Positions 8,180 through 17,155 of a stretch of DNA of 64,000 nt are shown one piece after another. The DNA comes from G965220205 sp965220205 (GTDB lineage: Bacteria; Chloroflexota; Dehalococcoidia; Lucifugimonadales; Australimonadaceae). The notes under the pieces were generated by a model, which had not been told where the DNA came from, made no database searches, and saw only the letters and a program-made list of their open reading frames with translations. The stretch spans positions 1,488,001-1,552,000 of the forward strand of contig OZ244812.1 of assembly GCA_965220205.1 (NCBI GenBank), in the 5' to 3' direction. The position numbers were made by a program, and so were the translations under genes. Positions within the stretch are counted from its first letter, which is position 1. Each line of letters begins with the position of its first letter.

Positions 8180-8208
8180 GCGCCCAACACGGGGAGGCGG
8201 CGCTTCTG

Positions 8209-8217
8209 TGCTAGCAT
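8209..8217 (+). promoter_or_regulatory. Extended -10 of sfsA
   Basis: TGC-TAGCAT followed by six bases and the sfsA GTG. It has the same architecture as the pyrF box 30 bases away on the other strand. Confidence 0.45.
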
Positions 8218-8223
8218 CCCGGC

Positions 8224-8934
8224 GTGACCGGCGTTCCCAGCCTCCTGCAAGGCCGTCTCGTGTCCCGCCGCAACCGGTTCGCGGCGGATGTCGTGGTCGG
8301 CGGTCGGGCGGCGTTAGCGCATGTGCCGAACTCCGGGCGTATGACCGAGCTGTTCGTGGAGGGGGCATCCGTGCTGCTGCGTCCCGCTCCCACGGCTTCC
8401 ACGCGGCGCACGGCCTATGACCTCTTGATGATCGAGCACGGCGCACGCTGGGTGGGAGTGGACTCGCGGACGCCTCCGGCAATCGTCGTGGCGGCTTGGC
8501 GGGCGGGACTGCTGCCGGCGGTCCGCGGGTACACGAGCGTCCAGCGCGAGGTGAGGCTGGGCGCGAGCCGCATCGATCTGCTGTTCGAGGGCCGGCCCGG
8601 GGCGCTGTACGTCGAGGCGAAGTCAGTCAACCTCGTTGAGGGGCGCACGGCCATGTTCCCCGATGCGCCGACAGCGAGAGGCGTGAAGCATCTCTACGAA
8701 CTCCGGGAGGCGCTGCGGCAGGGTTGCCGAGCCGCCGTGGCGTTCGTCATACAGCGCGACGACGCCGACCGCCTGACGCCCCACGCGGAGGCGGACCCGG
8801 CGTTCGCGGCGGCGCTCCGCGAGGTGGTGCAACAGGGCGTCGAGGCGTACGCAATCGCGTGCAGGGTCGGGCCCGAGGGCGTCGAGCCGGTGCGGCTCGT
8901 GCCCGTGGAGACCGGCGCCGGAGGGGCGGCGTGA
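8224..8934 (+). CDS. sfsA: SfsA family nuclease-like protein
   Basis: A 236-residue SfsA homologue. It has an OB-fold-like N-terminus (RRNRFAADVVVGGRAALAHVPNSGRM) and a PD-(D/E)xK-type catalytic core RIDLLFEGRPGALYVEAKS, followed by FPDAPTARGVKHLYEL, the family's most conserved block. SfsA was named for sugar fermentation stimulation in E. coli. The fold points to a nucleic-acid enzyme. The stop overlaps the GTG of the DNA glycosylase gene by four bases, which supports a DNA-related role. Confidence 0.9.
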   Translation: MTGVPSLLQGRLVSRRNRFAADVVVGGRAALAHVPNSGRMTELFVEGASVLLRPAPTASTRRTAYDLLMIEHGARWVGVDSRTPPAIVVAAWRAGLLPAVRGYTSVQREVRLGASRIDLLFEGRPGALYVEAKSVNLVEGRTAMFPDAPTARGVKHLYELREALRQGCRAAVAFVIQRDDADRLTPHAEADPAFAAALREVVQQGVEAYAIACRVGPEGVEPVRLVPVETGAGGAA

Positions 8935-9614
8935 CTCGCGAACGGAGCCTGAGCGAGCTGCTCACCGAGGTGTACGAGCGGTTGCTGGCGGCGCACGGCC
9001 CGCAGGGCTGGTGGCCGGGCGACGGTCCGTTCGAGACGATCGTCGGCGCCGTGCTCACGCAGAACACGGCGTGGACGAACGTTGACCGCGCAATCGCGAA
9101 TCTGCGCGAGGCGCGGGCGATGTCGCCGTCGGCGATCCGTGAACTGCCCGAGGCGGAGCTCGCGGCGCTCATCCGGCCCAGCGGCTACTTCAACTCGAAG
9201 GTCCGCAAGCTGAAGGCGGTCGCCGAGTACTTGGCGGCATACGGGGACGACACGGAACCATGGGGCGCGCGCGAGGCAAAGGAACTGCGCGCCGAGCTCC
9301 TCGGCGTGTTCGGGATCGGCCCGGAGACGGCGGACGACATCGTCCTCTACGTGGCCGGGCTGCCCTCGTTCGTCATCGACGCCTACACCCAGCGCATGGT
9401 CGACCGCTGGGGCGTCGCGCCGGGCCTCGCCCGTTACGGCGACTACCAGGCGCTGTTCGAGGCTAACCTGCCGCACGACGCGCCGCTGTTCAACGAGTAC
9501 CACGCGCTGCTCGACGCGCACGCCGGGGCGGTCTGCCGCAAGCGTGACCCGCGCTGCGGCGCGTGCGTGCTCAACGACCTGTGCGCGACGGGCCGCGCGG
9601 CGACCCGGGCGTAG
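8931..9614 (+). CDS. Endonuclease III-like HhH-GPD DNA glycosylase
   Basis: A 227-residue HhH-GPD protein with a [4Fe-4S] loop (Cys202, Cys209, Cys212, Cys218; spacing C-x6-C-x2-C-x5-C). The helix-hairpin-helix reads GVFGIGPETADDIVLY, and catalytic Asp150 is in PSFVIDAYTQRM. The lysine that gives Nth its lyase activity is replaced by Glu132, so this is best read as a monofunctional glycosylase of the COG2231 type rather than Nth itself. The GTG start overlaps sfsA. Confidence 0.88.
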   Translation: MTRERSLSELLTEVYERLLAAHGPQGWWPGDGPFETIVGAVLTQNTAWTNVDRAIANLREARAMSPSAIRELPEAELAALIRPSGYFNSKVRKLKAVAEYLAAYGDDTEPWGAREAKELRAELLGVFGIGPETADDIVLYVAGLPSFVIDAYTQRMVDRWGVAPGLARYGDYQALFEANLPHDAPLFNEYHALLDAHAGAVCRKRDPRCGACVLNDLCATGRAATRA

Positions 9615-9712
9615 CGCCGCAGCGCGGGCGACCGGCTCCGACCGGCATTGCTGGCAGGAGACGCTTTCCCAAACGGTGACTCTGGGGCCAGGCCGGGCGC
9701 CGCCGTTCGGCC

Positions 9713-10624
9713 CTAGGTCGAGAGCGCTTCCTCCAGCGCCCCTTCGAGCTCTTCGTGCACAAAGACGTAGCCGCTGTCCAACGCCGCCGTCGGGAGCACG
9801 CGCCTACTGTTCAGGACCTCGTGCGCGAACTCGCCGAGCAGCAGCCGCACGGAGAGAGCGGGCGCGCAGAGGAAGGCGGGGCGGCGAAGGACACGGCCTA
9901 GCGTCCTCGCAAAGACGCGTTGACGTATGGGGCTGGGCGACGCCACGTTCAGCGGGCCGGCCAGCGCATCGTCCGCGATGGCGTGGGACACGAGCCCCGC
10001 TACGTCGCTCACGTGCGCCCACGGCCACCACTGCTTGCCGGAGCCGAGCCTGCCGCCCACGCCCGAATTGAATGGCCGCGTCACCGCTTCGAGGAAGGGC
10101 GAGCCGCTGCCCACGACCGGGGCGATGCGCAGCGAGACTACGCGGACGCCGAGCGCGGAGGCGGCCTGGGCCTCCTCCTCCCAGTCGCGGCAGACGCGGG
10201 CGAGGAAGTCGCGGCCCGGCGGTTCGGCCTCGGTGAGCTCGTCGTCGCGTCGGTGACCGTAGTAGCCGACGGCGCTTGCGCTCAGGAGGACTCGTGGGCG
10301 GACGCGGACGGCCTCGAGCCCGTGGACGAGATTGCGCGTCCCAGTCACCCGGGTGTCGTAGATCAGCCGCTTCCTGTCGGCGTTCCACCGCGGCGCAACG
10401 CGCTCACCCGTGAGGTGGACGACAGCGTCGACGCCCAGCAGCGCGCTCGGCTGTAGCGGTCCGTCCATCGGGGACCAACCGAAGGCGCGGCTCAGGCCGG
10501 GCACGGCATCGCGGGCGGCCCCGGGGTCGCGCGAGGTCCCGGCCACGTCGTGGCCGTCGGCGGTGATCGCAGCGCACAGCGCGCGCCCAAGGTAACCTGT
10601 GACTCCCGTAATCAGCACGCGCAT
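9713..10624 (-). CDS. TIGR01777 family NAD(P)-binding epimerase-like protein
   Basis: A 303-residue extended short-chain dehydrogenase/reductase. The Rossmann motif is VLITGVTGYLGRAL. VVHLTGERVAPRWNADRK and SASAVGYYGHR match the TIGR01777 (YfcH/SDR39U1) family, with the Tyr of the active site in SAVGYYG. The C-terminal DUF1731 part ends with RVLPTAALDSGYVF. The physiological substrate of the family is unsettled. GAGGAG precedes the ATG. Confidence 0.9.
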   Translation of the reverse strand: MRVLITGVTGYLGRALCAAITADGHDVAGTSRDPGAARDAVPGLSRAFGWSPMDGPLQPSALLGVDAVVHLTGERVAPRWNADRKRLIYDTRVTGTRNLVHGLEAVRVRPRVLLSASAVGYYGHRRDDELTEAEPPGRDFLARVCRDWEEEAQAASALGVRVVSLRIAPVVGSGSPFLEAVTRPFNSGVGGRLGSGKQWWPWAHVSDVAGLVSHAIADDALAGPLNVASPSPIRQRVFARTLGRVLRRPAFLCAPALSVRLLLGEFAHEVLNSRRVLPTAALDSGYVFVHEELEGALEEALST

Positions 10625-10696
10625 GTCTCAGACGTGCTCCTCAAAGCAAGGTATTCGTGGCGAGATGTGTTTCGTGAACGGAGGTTCGTAAACGTC

Positions 10697-10725
10697 AGAG
10701 GGGGCGGCCTAGGGCCACCCCCTCT
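10697..10725 (-). terminator. Strong hairpin downstream of the betaine transporter operon
   Basis: An eight-bp stem AGAGGGGG/CCCCCTCT, one mismatch, then GGCC/GGCC with loop TAG. It sits 22 bases after the last stop of the minus-strand ABC operon and before the epimerase gene. The U tract is weak. Confidence 0.5.
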
Positions 10726-10747
10726 GCTCCATTATCGTTAGCCGCAG

Positions 10748-11776
10748 CTAGCCGCTGATCCCTTCCAGCACCTCGTCGGCGACGCCCTCGGTGACCCAGC
10801 TCTTCCAGTCGTCAGACTCTTGGAGCCACCAGTCGGCGACGTCGGCGTAGTCGTCTCCTGTCTCGTCTAGGCGAGCGAGCAGCATATCGACGGCCTCGTC
10901 GCTCAGCGTCCACTTCGCCAGGAACGCGACGGCGTCGGGTGCCGCCTCTATCAGCTCGGTCCGCACCGCGATGAGCACCTGAGCGTCGGAGTACTCACAC
11001 GCTTGCGTGATGTCGGCTGCCTCGGTTGAGGTCATGTGGTCCCAGCACTCGGCAGAGTAGCCAGGCTCTTCCAAGCGTAGGAAGCCGCCGTACTGGCCCA
11101 GCTTCGCCGGGAGCGTCTCGGGGCCCCAGTAGTAGAAGAGGATGTTTTCTTCCCTCTCGAACCCGCCGAGGATCTCCGCGTTCAGGGCGTCGTAGGAACC
11201 AGGGTTGATCATCGTGACCACATCGCCTAGGCCGTAGCCATAGACCTGCTTCTCGTTGATCACCTCGCACTCCCAGCCGGGAATGCAGGTGATCAGCCCT
11301 GCCTTGCCCTCACTGTCCGGGCGGACGAACAGGCCCCAGTGCGCCTCATCCTTGAGGTCCTCAACCGATCGGAGCCCGGGGTTGGCGTCCGCGGTGTACT
11401 GCGGGATGAGGAAGGCACTCTGCCAGGCCACGCCCGCGAGGGAGTCGCCAATCTCGGTAACGGTCCCCGCGGCTTCAGCCTCGGCCCAGGCGGCCTGCTG
11501 GTTCGGCAGCCATATCTCCATGGTGATATTCGTGTCGCCGGCGGTGAGCGCCTGCATCAGAGGAATCGTCCCGCCCGCCACGGAGTCGGTCTCATACCCG
11601 TAGCCGTTCTCCAGGATGGAGCGCGCAACCGCGTTCTGCAACCCGGCTGTGCTCCAGTTCAGGTCGGAGAAGATGAGCACGGGCTTGTCCCCCTCGTCCC
11701 TGCACGCTGCCACCAGCGCCGTTGTCATCAGGGCCATAAGCCCGATGAATAGCCATACACGTTTCGTTGCCTTCAT
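10748..11776 (-). CDS. Glycine betaine/proline ABC transporter, substrate-binding lipoprotein
   Basis: A 342-residue OpuAC/ProX-type binding protein. It has a lipoprotein signal with lipobox LVAAC (Cys25). The mature part starts PVLIFSDLNWSTAGLQNAV, typical of betaine/choline binders, and has many tryptophans for an aromatic cation box (WLPNQQAAW, WGLFVRPDSEG, WWLQESDDW). It captures quaternary ammonium osmolytes outside the membrane. Third gene of a minus-strand operon after ATPase and permease, 147 bases behind the permease. GAGGAGG precedes the ATG. Confidence 0.9.
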   Translation of the reverse strand: MKATKRVWLFIGLMALMTTALVAACRDEGDKPVLIFSDLNWSTAGLQNAVARSILENGYGYETDSVAGGTIPLMQALTAGDTNITMEIWLPNQQAAWAEAEAAGTVTEIGDSLAGVAWQSAFLIPQYTADANPGLRSVEDLKDEAHWGLFVRPDSEGKAGLITCIPGWECEVINEKQVYGYGLGDVVTMINPGSYDALNAEILGGFEREENILFYYWGPETLPAKLGQYGGFLRLEEPGYSAECWDHMTSTEAADITQACEYSDAQVLIAVRTELIEAAPDAVAFLAKWTLSDEAVDMLLARLDETGDDYADVADWWLQESDDWKSWVTEGVADEVLEGISG

Positions 11777-11815
11777 ACAGTCGCCTCCTCGATATCAATG
11801 CCGTTGCATTCGTTG

Positions 11816-11845
11816 GCGCTATGCCAGTCTGCGCTATGCCAGTCT
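11816..11845. repeat. Perfect 15-bp tandem duplication
   Basis: GCGCTATGCCAGTCT occurs twice head to tail (11816-11830 and 11831-11845) in the gap between permease and binding-protein genes. It looks like a recent slippage event. Confidence 0.8.
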
Positions 11846-11923
11846 CCGACTGGGGTTTTCTCTCGATTCCGTCGTTCCCCGGGATCACGGGATCCGGTTG
11901 CGCGCGCCTCTCAATGCCTTCGC

Positions 11924-12940
11924 CTAACGGTCGCCTGTCAACGCCGCCTGCCGTTCTTTCGCGGCGGCCTGCGTAATCCTGTCTATGATAATCGCCAGGA
12001 TGACGATGCCCAGACCGGCAAGGAGCGCCTTGCCCGGCTCCAACCTGCCCAGGGCCCGGCTCACGTCCTCTCCCAAGCCGCCCGCTCCGACGAGGGAGGC
12101 GATGACGACCATCGCCAACGCCATCATCGTCGTCTGGTTGATGCCCGCCATGATGGTCGGCACGGCCATCGGAATCTGCACCTTGACCAGCAGTTGGCGG
12201 GGGGTCGTGCCGAACGAGCGGGCCGCCTCCACGACCTCCGGCGAGACCTGTCTGATGCCCAGGTTCGTCAGCCTGATCGCCGGCGGGACCGCGTAGATCA
12301 CGGTCGCGAACACCGCCGGTACGTTCCCGATGTGGAAGAACATCACCGCAGGCACCAGGTACACGAAGGCGGGCATCGTCTGCATGCCGTCCAGCAACGG
12401 CCGGAGCAGCGAGTCCAGCGTGTCGCTCCGAGCGGATGCAACGCCCAAGGGGACCGCGATGCCAATCGAAATCGTCACCGCGACCACGATCAACGCCATC
12501 GTCTCCATTGCGCTGGGCCACAGGTCAACTAGGCCGATGCCGAGAAGACTCGCCACCGAGAAGACGCCGATGCGCCAACCGGCGAGCTTCCAGGCCAGCA
12601 GCCCAACGCCGAAGATCAACGCCGGCCAAGGCGCCCATAGGAAAACGCTCTCGACCCACAGCAGGAACTGGAGCACCACTTTCGCGATGGCGTCGAATAT
12701 GAAATCGCCGTTCCGGGTGGTCCAGAATATCGCCGTGTCCACCGCATCGGACAGCATCCGGGCGTAGTTGGCGGGGAATCCCATCCGGGGCCCCCAGACG
12801 GCAATCAGTACAAGCGAGACGACGAACAGAACGACGAGCCCGCCCGCGTAGAGGTAGCGGTCGGGCATGGCGTCGAAGCGGGCGCGGAGGCCGACCAACT
12901 CCTGGTCGCCGTCCTTGGTCCTTCGTGTCGCCAGCGCCAT
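11924..12940 (-). CDS. Glycine betaine/proline ABC transporter permease
   Basis: A 338-residue OpuAB/ProW-type inner-membrane protein. About six or seven hydrophobic segments are visible. The coupling loop has the EAA pattern VEAARSFGTTPRQLLVKV followed by QIPMAVPTIMAGINQT. The N-terminal extension before the first helix is charged. It forms the channel for the ATPase encoded nine bases upstream. The permease of this family usually works as a homodimer with two ATPase subunits. Confidence 0.92.
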   Translation of the reverse strand: MALATRRTKDGDQELVGLRARFDAMPDRYLYAGGLVVLFVVSLVLIAVWGPRMGFPANYARMLSDAVDTAIFWTTRNGDFIFDAIAKVVLQFLLWVESVFLWAPWPALIFGVGLLAWKLAGWRIGVFSVASLLGIGLVDLWPSAMETMALIVVAVTISIGIAVPLGVASARSDTLDSLLRPLLDGMQTMPAFVYLVPAVMFFHIGNVPAVFATVIYAVPPAIRLTNLGIRQVSPEVVEAARSFGTTPRQLLVKVQIPMAVPTIMAGINQTTMMALAMVVIASLVGAGGLGEDVSRALGRLEPGKALLAGLGIVILAIIIDRITQAAAKERQAALTGDR

Positions 12941-12949
12941 GACTTGCTC

Positions 12950-14212
12950 CTACCCCCTGTCCGCCCCGATGGCGACCGCGGCCTCGGCCTCGGCCACCGC
13001 GGCAGCCTCGATGCTCTCTTGCTCCATGAGTTCGATGAGCGCGCTCGCCAGCACCTGACCGACCAGGCGTCCGTCCTCGTCGATGAGCGGGACCGGGCCG
13101 GACACGTTCCGCACCAACGGCAGGGCCGCCGACACTGACAGGTCAGCCGGAACCGGCCTTACGTCGTCGGAGAGGGCGCTGACTACCGTCTCGTCGCCGC
13201 GCTGGCTCGCCTCCGCAAGGTGGGCGAAGCTCACCGCGCCGATGTACAGGCCGCGACGGTCGGCAACGAACCCCGCGACCTCTCCCTGGCCGCCGATCGC
13301 ATCCATGGCCTCCCGCGGCGACATCGTCGACAGCACCGGGACGACGGGTCGCTGCATCAGCGTGCGCACGGTGATCACAGAGGACTTTCGCACGTCACGC
13401 ACGAATTCGGTCACGTAGTCGTCGGCGGGATTCGCCAGTATCTCCTCGCCCGTGCCGACCTGGATGACTGCGCCGTCGCGCATGATCGCGATGTGGTCGC
13501 CCAGCTTCAGCGCTTCGTTCAGGTCGTGGGTGATGAACATGATGGTCTTGTGCAGTTGCTGCTGCAGCCGGATCAACTCGTTTTGCATGTCGCGCCGAAT
13601 CAGGGGGTCGAGCCCACTGAACGGCTCATCCATCAACAGCAGACTGGGGTTGGCGGCTATGGCGCGGGCGAGGCCCACCCGCTGCTGCATCCCGCCGCTT
13701 AGGGTCGACGGGCGGTACTCTTCCCACCCCTTCAGTCCGACCAGCTCGAGCACCTTGCGGGCCCGTTCGGTCCGCGCGATTTTCTCGATGCCCTGCACCT
13801 CGAGGCCCCACGCCGCGTTCTCCTCGACCGTGCGGTGGGGCAGCAGTCCGAAGTGCTGGAAGACCATCGCCGCCTTCTTGCGGCGGAACTCGATCAGCTC
13901 ATTCTCGTCGTACCGGAGGATGTCCTCGCCGTCCACCCGGATCTCGCCGAAGGTCGGCTCGATGAGCCGGATCAGCGAGCGCACCAACGTCGACTTGCCG
14001 CTCCCGGACAACCCCATGACGACGAACGTCTCGCCGGGGGCCACGTCGAAGCTCACGTCCCGGAGCGCCAGCACCAAGCCGTGGGCCTCGCGGAGCTCGG
14101 CTTTCGTCTTGTCACGAATATCCGGCGTGATCTCCGTCGGAGGACGATTCCCGAACAGCTTCCAGAGGCCTCGAACGGTCACTCGAGGGTCTACGGGTGG
14201 ATGGGTCGCCAT
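12950..14212 (-). CDS. Glycine betaine/proline ABC transporter ATPase with CBS domains
   Basis: A 420-residue OpuAA/ProV-type ATPase. The N-terminal lead KLFGNRPPTEI is typical of the family. Walker A is GLSGSGKST, signature LSGGMQQRV and Walker B LLLMDEPFSGLDP, followed by the H-loop FITHDL. The last roughly 140 residues form a CBS pair, which in OpuA senses ionic strength or cyclic-di-AMP. GGAGAAG precedes the ATG. First gene of the three-gene osmolyte-uptake operon. Confidence 0.93.
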   Translation of the reverse strand: MATHPPVDPRVTVRGLWKLFGNRPPTEITPDIRDKTKAELREAHGLVLALRDVSFDVAPGETFVVMGLSGSGKSTLVRSLIRLIEPTFGEIRVDGEDILRYDENELIEFRRKKAAMVFQHFGLLPHRTVEENAAWGLEVQGIEKIARTERARKVLELVGLKGWEEYRPSTLSGGMQQRVGLARAIAANPSLLLMDEPFSGLDPLIRRDMQNELIRLQQQLHKTIMFITHDLNEALKLGDHIAIMRDGAVIQVGTGEEILANPADDYVTEFVRDVRKSSVITVRTLMQRPVVPVLSTMSPREAMDAIGGQGEVAGFVADRRGLYIGAVSFAHLAEASQRGDETVVSALSDDVRPVPADLSVSAALPLVRNVSGPVPLIDEDGRLVGQVLASALIELMEQESIEAAAVAEAEAAVAIGADRG

Positions 14213-15037
14213 TTACTTCTCCGCCGTTGGCCTATCCTCTGCAAGCGTTGTGCAAGCCGTCCAAATGGAGAATAGCGGGGGTGGGGTGCGCTACGTGCGA
14301 GCGCAAAGGTCACCGCACGGAAGCGTGACTCAAGTGATAGTGTGTTCCATTCGGCCCGCAGGCGTCGAAGGTCTTGGCGCCGCCCTCTCCGCGCAGGCTC
14401 TACGCCACAGTAGCGATGCGCTCCGCGCAGTGTCAACGTCACGATTCCGCCGTGCCCTCACACGATGTCGCCGACTTGCGTGCATGCCTATATCTGTCGG
14501 ACGAGCCCACCATACAGGCGCGGGCGTCCAGTCCATCGCCTCTCCGCCAAGGCCATAGGTATATACGGCCCGCCCGACGAACGCCCCGCTCTCCCGGCTG
14601 ATTTCGTCGGCCAACGCGCCGTCTCACGGTCTATTCCGCTAACCCGCCTACCTGTCGCAACGGGGGCAGATTGGAGACCGCCCAGAGGCGCTTCAAGATG
14701 ACGCAGCCAAGAATGACGGAGCGGTAGCGAGCGGTCCGGCCGCTATCCATCGGCCCCTCGCCATGACATCCGCTCCTTCCGTCAATGCCACGCAACCCCT
14801 ACCATGCCTGTTGAAGCCTGTCCTGAGCCTGTCGAAGGGAACCCTCGAAACCATGGCGCTGGCGCGCCGGGGCGCTGGCCCGATTTACGAGTAAATGTCG
14901 CAAATGTCGCAGAATGTCGCACTATTTTGCCCCTCCACTCGTAAACCCCCTACATTTACGAGTGAAAAACCTCACGCTTTGGGCCCATTTCCGGCCATTT
15001 TGGCCAATTTTCGTTCAATTCCGTCTCACCCGCCGTC
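14213..15037. other. 825-base gene-poor region
   Basis: No credible gene is seen. The first half contains low-information remnants, including short GAATGACGG motifs near 14700. The second half (14796-15021) is the first copy of the dispersed repeat. A GTCATTC repeat next to it was the target of the IS element. Confidence 0.6.
14796..15021 (-). repeat. Dispersed repeat, copy 1 (R1)
   Basis: Read on the minus strand, this 226-base stretch closely matches 43792-44030 on the plus strand over its whole length, with a few small indels. It holds a 10-bp palindrome CACTCGTAAA/TTTACGAGTG with a nine-base loop (14936-14964). It also has three AATGTCGC iterons starting at 14894, 14903 and 14913, and an ATTTAC-GA-GTAAAT palindrome (14883-14896). 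Confidence 0.9.
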
Positions 15038-15042
15038 ATTCC

Positions 15043-16089
15043 TGTAGATGTCAACTAATTCGTTGACAGAAGCGCCAAGGACTGGAGGGGGCTCTTGCCC
15101 CCGAGGCCTTGGTGGGGCCGCTCCGTGTTGTAGTAGAGGAGGTACTCCACCAGCTCCCGCTGCAACTCTTCCACCGACTCGAACGTCGTCTCGTCCAGCA
15201 GGTCCTCGTTCAGCGTCCGCCAGAACCGCTCGATCTTCCCGTTGGTCTGCGGCCGGTAGGGCCGCGTGTAGCGGTGCGTGATGCCCAGCTCCTGGAACAT
15301 TCGCTCCATCGGGTGGTTGGCCTTGTTGGCCGGCGAAGCCACCTCGGCCCCGTTGTCCGTGAGAATGGCCTCGAACCGGACTCCGTACTCGGCGTTCAGC
15401 AGGTTGATGCTCTTCAGCGCCGCGAACATCACGCTCAGGCTCTTCAGGTCGTCCACCACCTCCGCCCAGGCCAGGCGCGTGCAGGCGTCGAGCACCGACA
15501 CCAGGTAGTGGCGCCGCTTCGCTCCCACGATCAGGTCCCTGCTCAGGTAGTGGCAGTCGAGGTGGCCCAGCTCCCCGGCACGGGTCTTGATGATCTGGCG
15601 CTTGGACTCCCGCATGGGCTTGGTCAACCGGTTCAGGCCGTGGCGCTGGGCGATGGCGTAGATGGTCGAGGGCGCCGGGGTGTGGGACTTCAGCACCGGC
15701 CTGAGTATGGCATAGATCTCGTAGCGGTTGATGCCCTTGCGCCGGAGCTCGAGCACCTTCTCCTCAATGAGGGGGAGGGTGCGGCGGCTCTTCCACTTGG
15801 GCCCCCGCTTACGGGGCAGCAGGGCATCGTCCGCCCCCGATTGACGGTAGCGGTTGTAGTACTTGGCGAAGGTCTGGCGGTTGGTCCCATGGAAGGCGTA
15901 GAAGTCCTGCACGAAGCGGAACTGGGGATGCCGCTTGGCCTTGACCCGTTCGTAGTCCCGGACCAGGAATCGCCACTTCTGGACGTAGTTCCGCTCGATC
16001 GTGCGGTCATCGCTGTTGTCGCGCATCTTCGCCTCCCGACTGGCTTCATCCCTCACACCAGTCTGTCAGCGAATTACCTAACATCTACA
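15043..16089 (-). mobile_element. Intact IS481-type insertion sequence
   Basis: A 1047-bp element. Its 28-bp terminal inverted repeats (15043-15070 and 16062-16089) begin TGTAGATGT and agree at 24 of 28 positions. A 5-bp target duplication ATTCC flanks it (15038-15042 and 16090-16094). It carries one DDE transposase gene on the minus strand. Terminal TGT and a single orf fit IS481. Confidence 0.92.
15055..16056 (-). CDS. IS481-family DDE transposase
   Basis: A 333-residue transposase. The N-terminal helix-turn-helix region has FAKYYNRYRQSGADDALLPRKRG. The integrase core follows, with acidic residues Asp167 (ELGHLDCHYL), Asp234 (AILTDNGAEV) and Glu276 (TNGKIERFWRTL). The C-terminal YYNTERPHQGLGGKSPLQ is the usual rve tail. 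The stop codon lies inside the left inverted repeat, as is common in compact IS elements. The gene looks intact, so the element may be active. The start could also be the ATG 10 codons further in. Confidence 0.93.
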   Translation of the reverse strand: MRDEASREAKMRDNSDDRTIERNYVQKWRFLVRDYERVKAKRHPQFRFVQDFYAFHGTNRQTFAKYYNRYRQSGADDALLPRKRGPKWKSRRTLPLIEEKVLELRRKGINRYEIYAILRPVLKSHTPAPSTIYAIAQRHGLNRLTKPMRESKRQIIKTRAGELGHLDCHYLSRDLIVGAKRRHYLVSVLDACTRLAWAEVVDDLKSLSVMFAALKSINLLNAEYGVRFEAILTDNGAEVASPANKANHPMERMFQELGITHRYTRPYRPQTNGKIERFWRTLNEDLLDETTFESVEELQRELVEYLLYYNTERPHQGLGGKSPLQSLALLSTN

Positions 16090-16240
16090 ATTCCCGTGCC
16101 CCGAATCCCGTCATTCTCGTGCCCCGACACGGGAACCCATGCCCCCAGCCCCGCCCCTTCGCCGGCGATCACGAAAGAGGGATGCTCGAAATGGCCAACA
16201 ACCTCTGTGGGAGCACCACCCAAATCGCCAGGCGTTGTAG

Positions 16241-17155
16241 ATGATTGATGCGGCAGGCGTTCCTGTCGTTCGGGCCGAGGGGCTGTGGAAGCGGTTCGGC
16301 GACCGGACTGCCGTGGAGGATGTCTCGCTTTCCGCTGCGCCCGGCGAGGTGATCGGACTCGTCGGCCCCAACGGGGCCGGCAAGACGACGACTATCCGGA
16401 TGCTGCTCGACATCATCCAGCCGGACGCCGGGGAGGTGTCGGTGTTCGGCGCAGCGCTGACTGCGGCTGCGCAGGAGCGCATCGGCTACTTGCCCGAGGA
16501 GCGCGGGCTCTACCGCAGCCTGCGCGTCATCCCGAATCTGTTGTACCTGGCCGAGCTCAAGGGCGTGCCCCGCGAACGCGCGATGCAACGCGCCGACCAG
16601 CTGCTCGATCGTCTCGGGCTCGAGCCGCACCGCGGCAAGAAGGTCAGCGAGCTCAGCCGCGGGCTCGGCCAGCTCGTGCAGTTCGCCGCTACGCTCATCC
16701 ACGAGCCGGGCTTCGTCGTGCTCGACGAGCCGTTCAGCGGACTCGACCCGGTGAACGTACGGCTCATGAAAGACGTCGTCGCGGACCTGCGCGCGCAGGG
16801 CGCCGCAATTATGTTCTCCACGCATCAGATGACGGACGTCGAGGAGCTCTGCGACCGCGTCGTCATGATCGACGACGGCCGCGTTATGCTCGACGGGCTA
16901 CTCAGCGAGATCAAGCGGCAGTTCGCCGGCAGCGAGATCTTCATCGCAAGCGACCACGCGCCCGATGCGATCGACGGCGTGCTCAGGTCGCGGCGGGACG
17001 GCACGGGCTACGTGTTGCGGCTCGCCGACGGCTACGCCCCGGAGTCGGTGCTGCGAGCGCTGCTCGACCGCGGCGCGAAGATCGACAGGTTCGAGCTGGC
17101 GACGCCGAGTCTCGAGGAGATATTCCTGCGCGTGGTGGAGCGCCGCCATGCATAA
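16241..17155 (+). CDS. ABC-2 type exporter, ATP-binding protein
   Basis: A 304-residue NatA-like ATPase. Walker A is GPNGAGKTTTI, the Q-loop region IGYLPEERGLYRSL is typical of Na+/multidrug export ATPases, Walker B is FVVLDEPFSGLDP and the H-loop FSTHQM. The signature is LSRGLGQLVQ rather than LSGGQ, a common NatA variant. The C-terminal DUF4162-like part ends TPSLEEIFLRVV. The stop overlaps the permease start by eight bases. The exported substrate is not evident. Confidence 0.9.
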   Translation: MIDAAGVPVVRAEGLWKRFGDRTAVEDVSLSAAPGEVIGLVGPNGAGKTTTIRMLLDIIQPDAGEVSVFGAALTAAAQERIGYLPEERGLYRSLRVIPNLLYLAELKGVPRERAMQRADQLLDRLGLEPHRGKKVSELSRGLGQLVQFAATLIHEPGFVVLDEPFSGLDPVNVRLMKDVVADLRAQGAAIMFSTHQMTDVEELCDRVVMIDDGRVMLDGLLSEIKRQFAGSEIFIASDHAPDAIDGVLRSRRDGTGYVLRLADGYAPESVLRALLDRGAKIDRFELATPSLEEIFLRVVERRHA

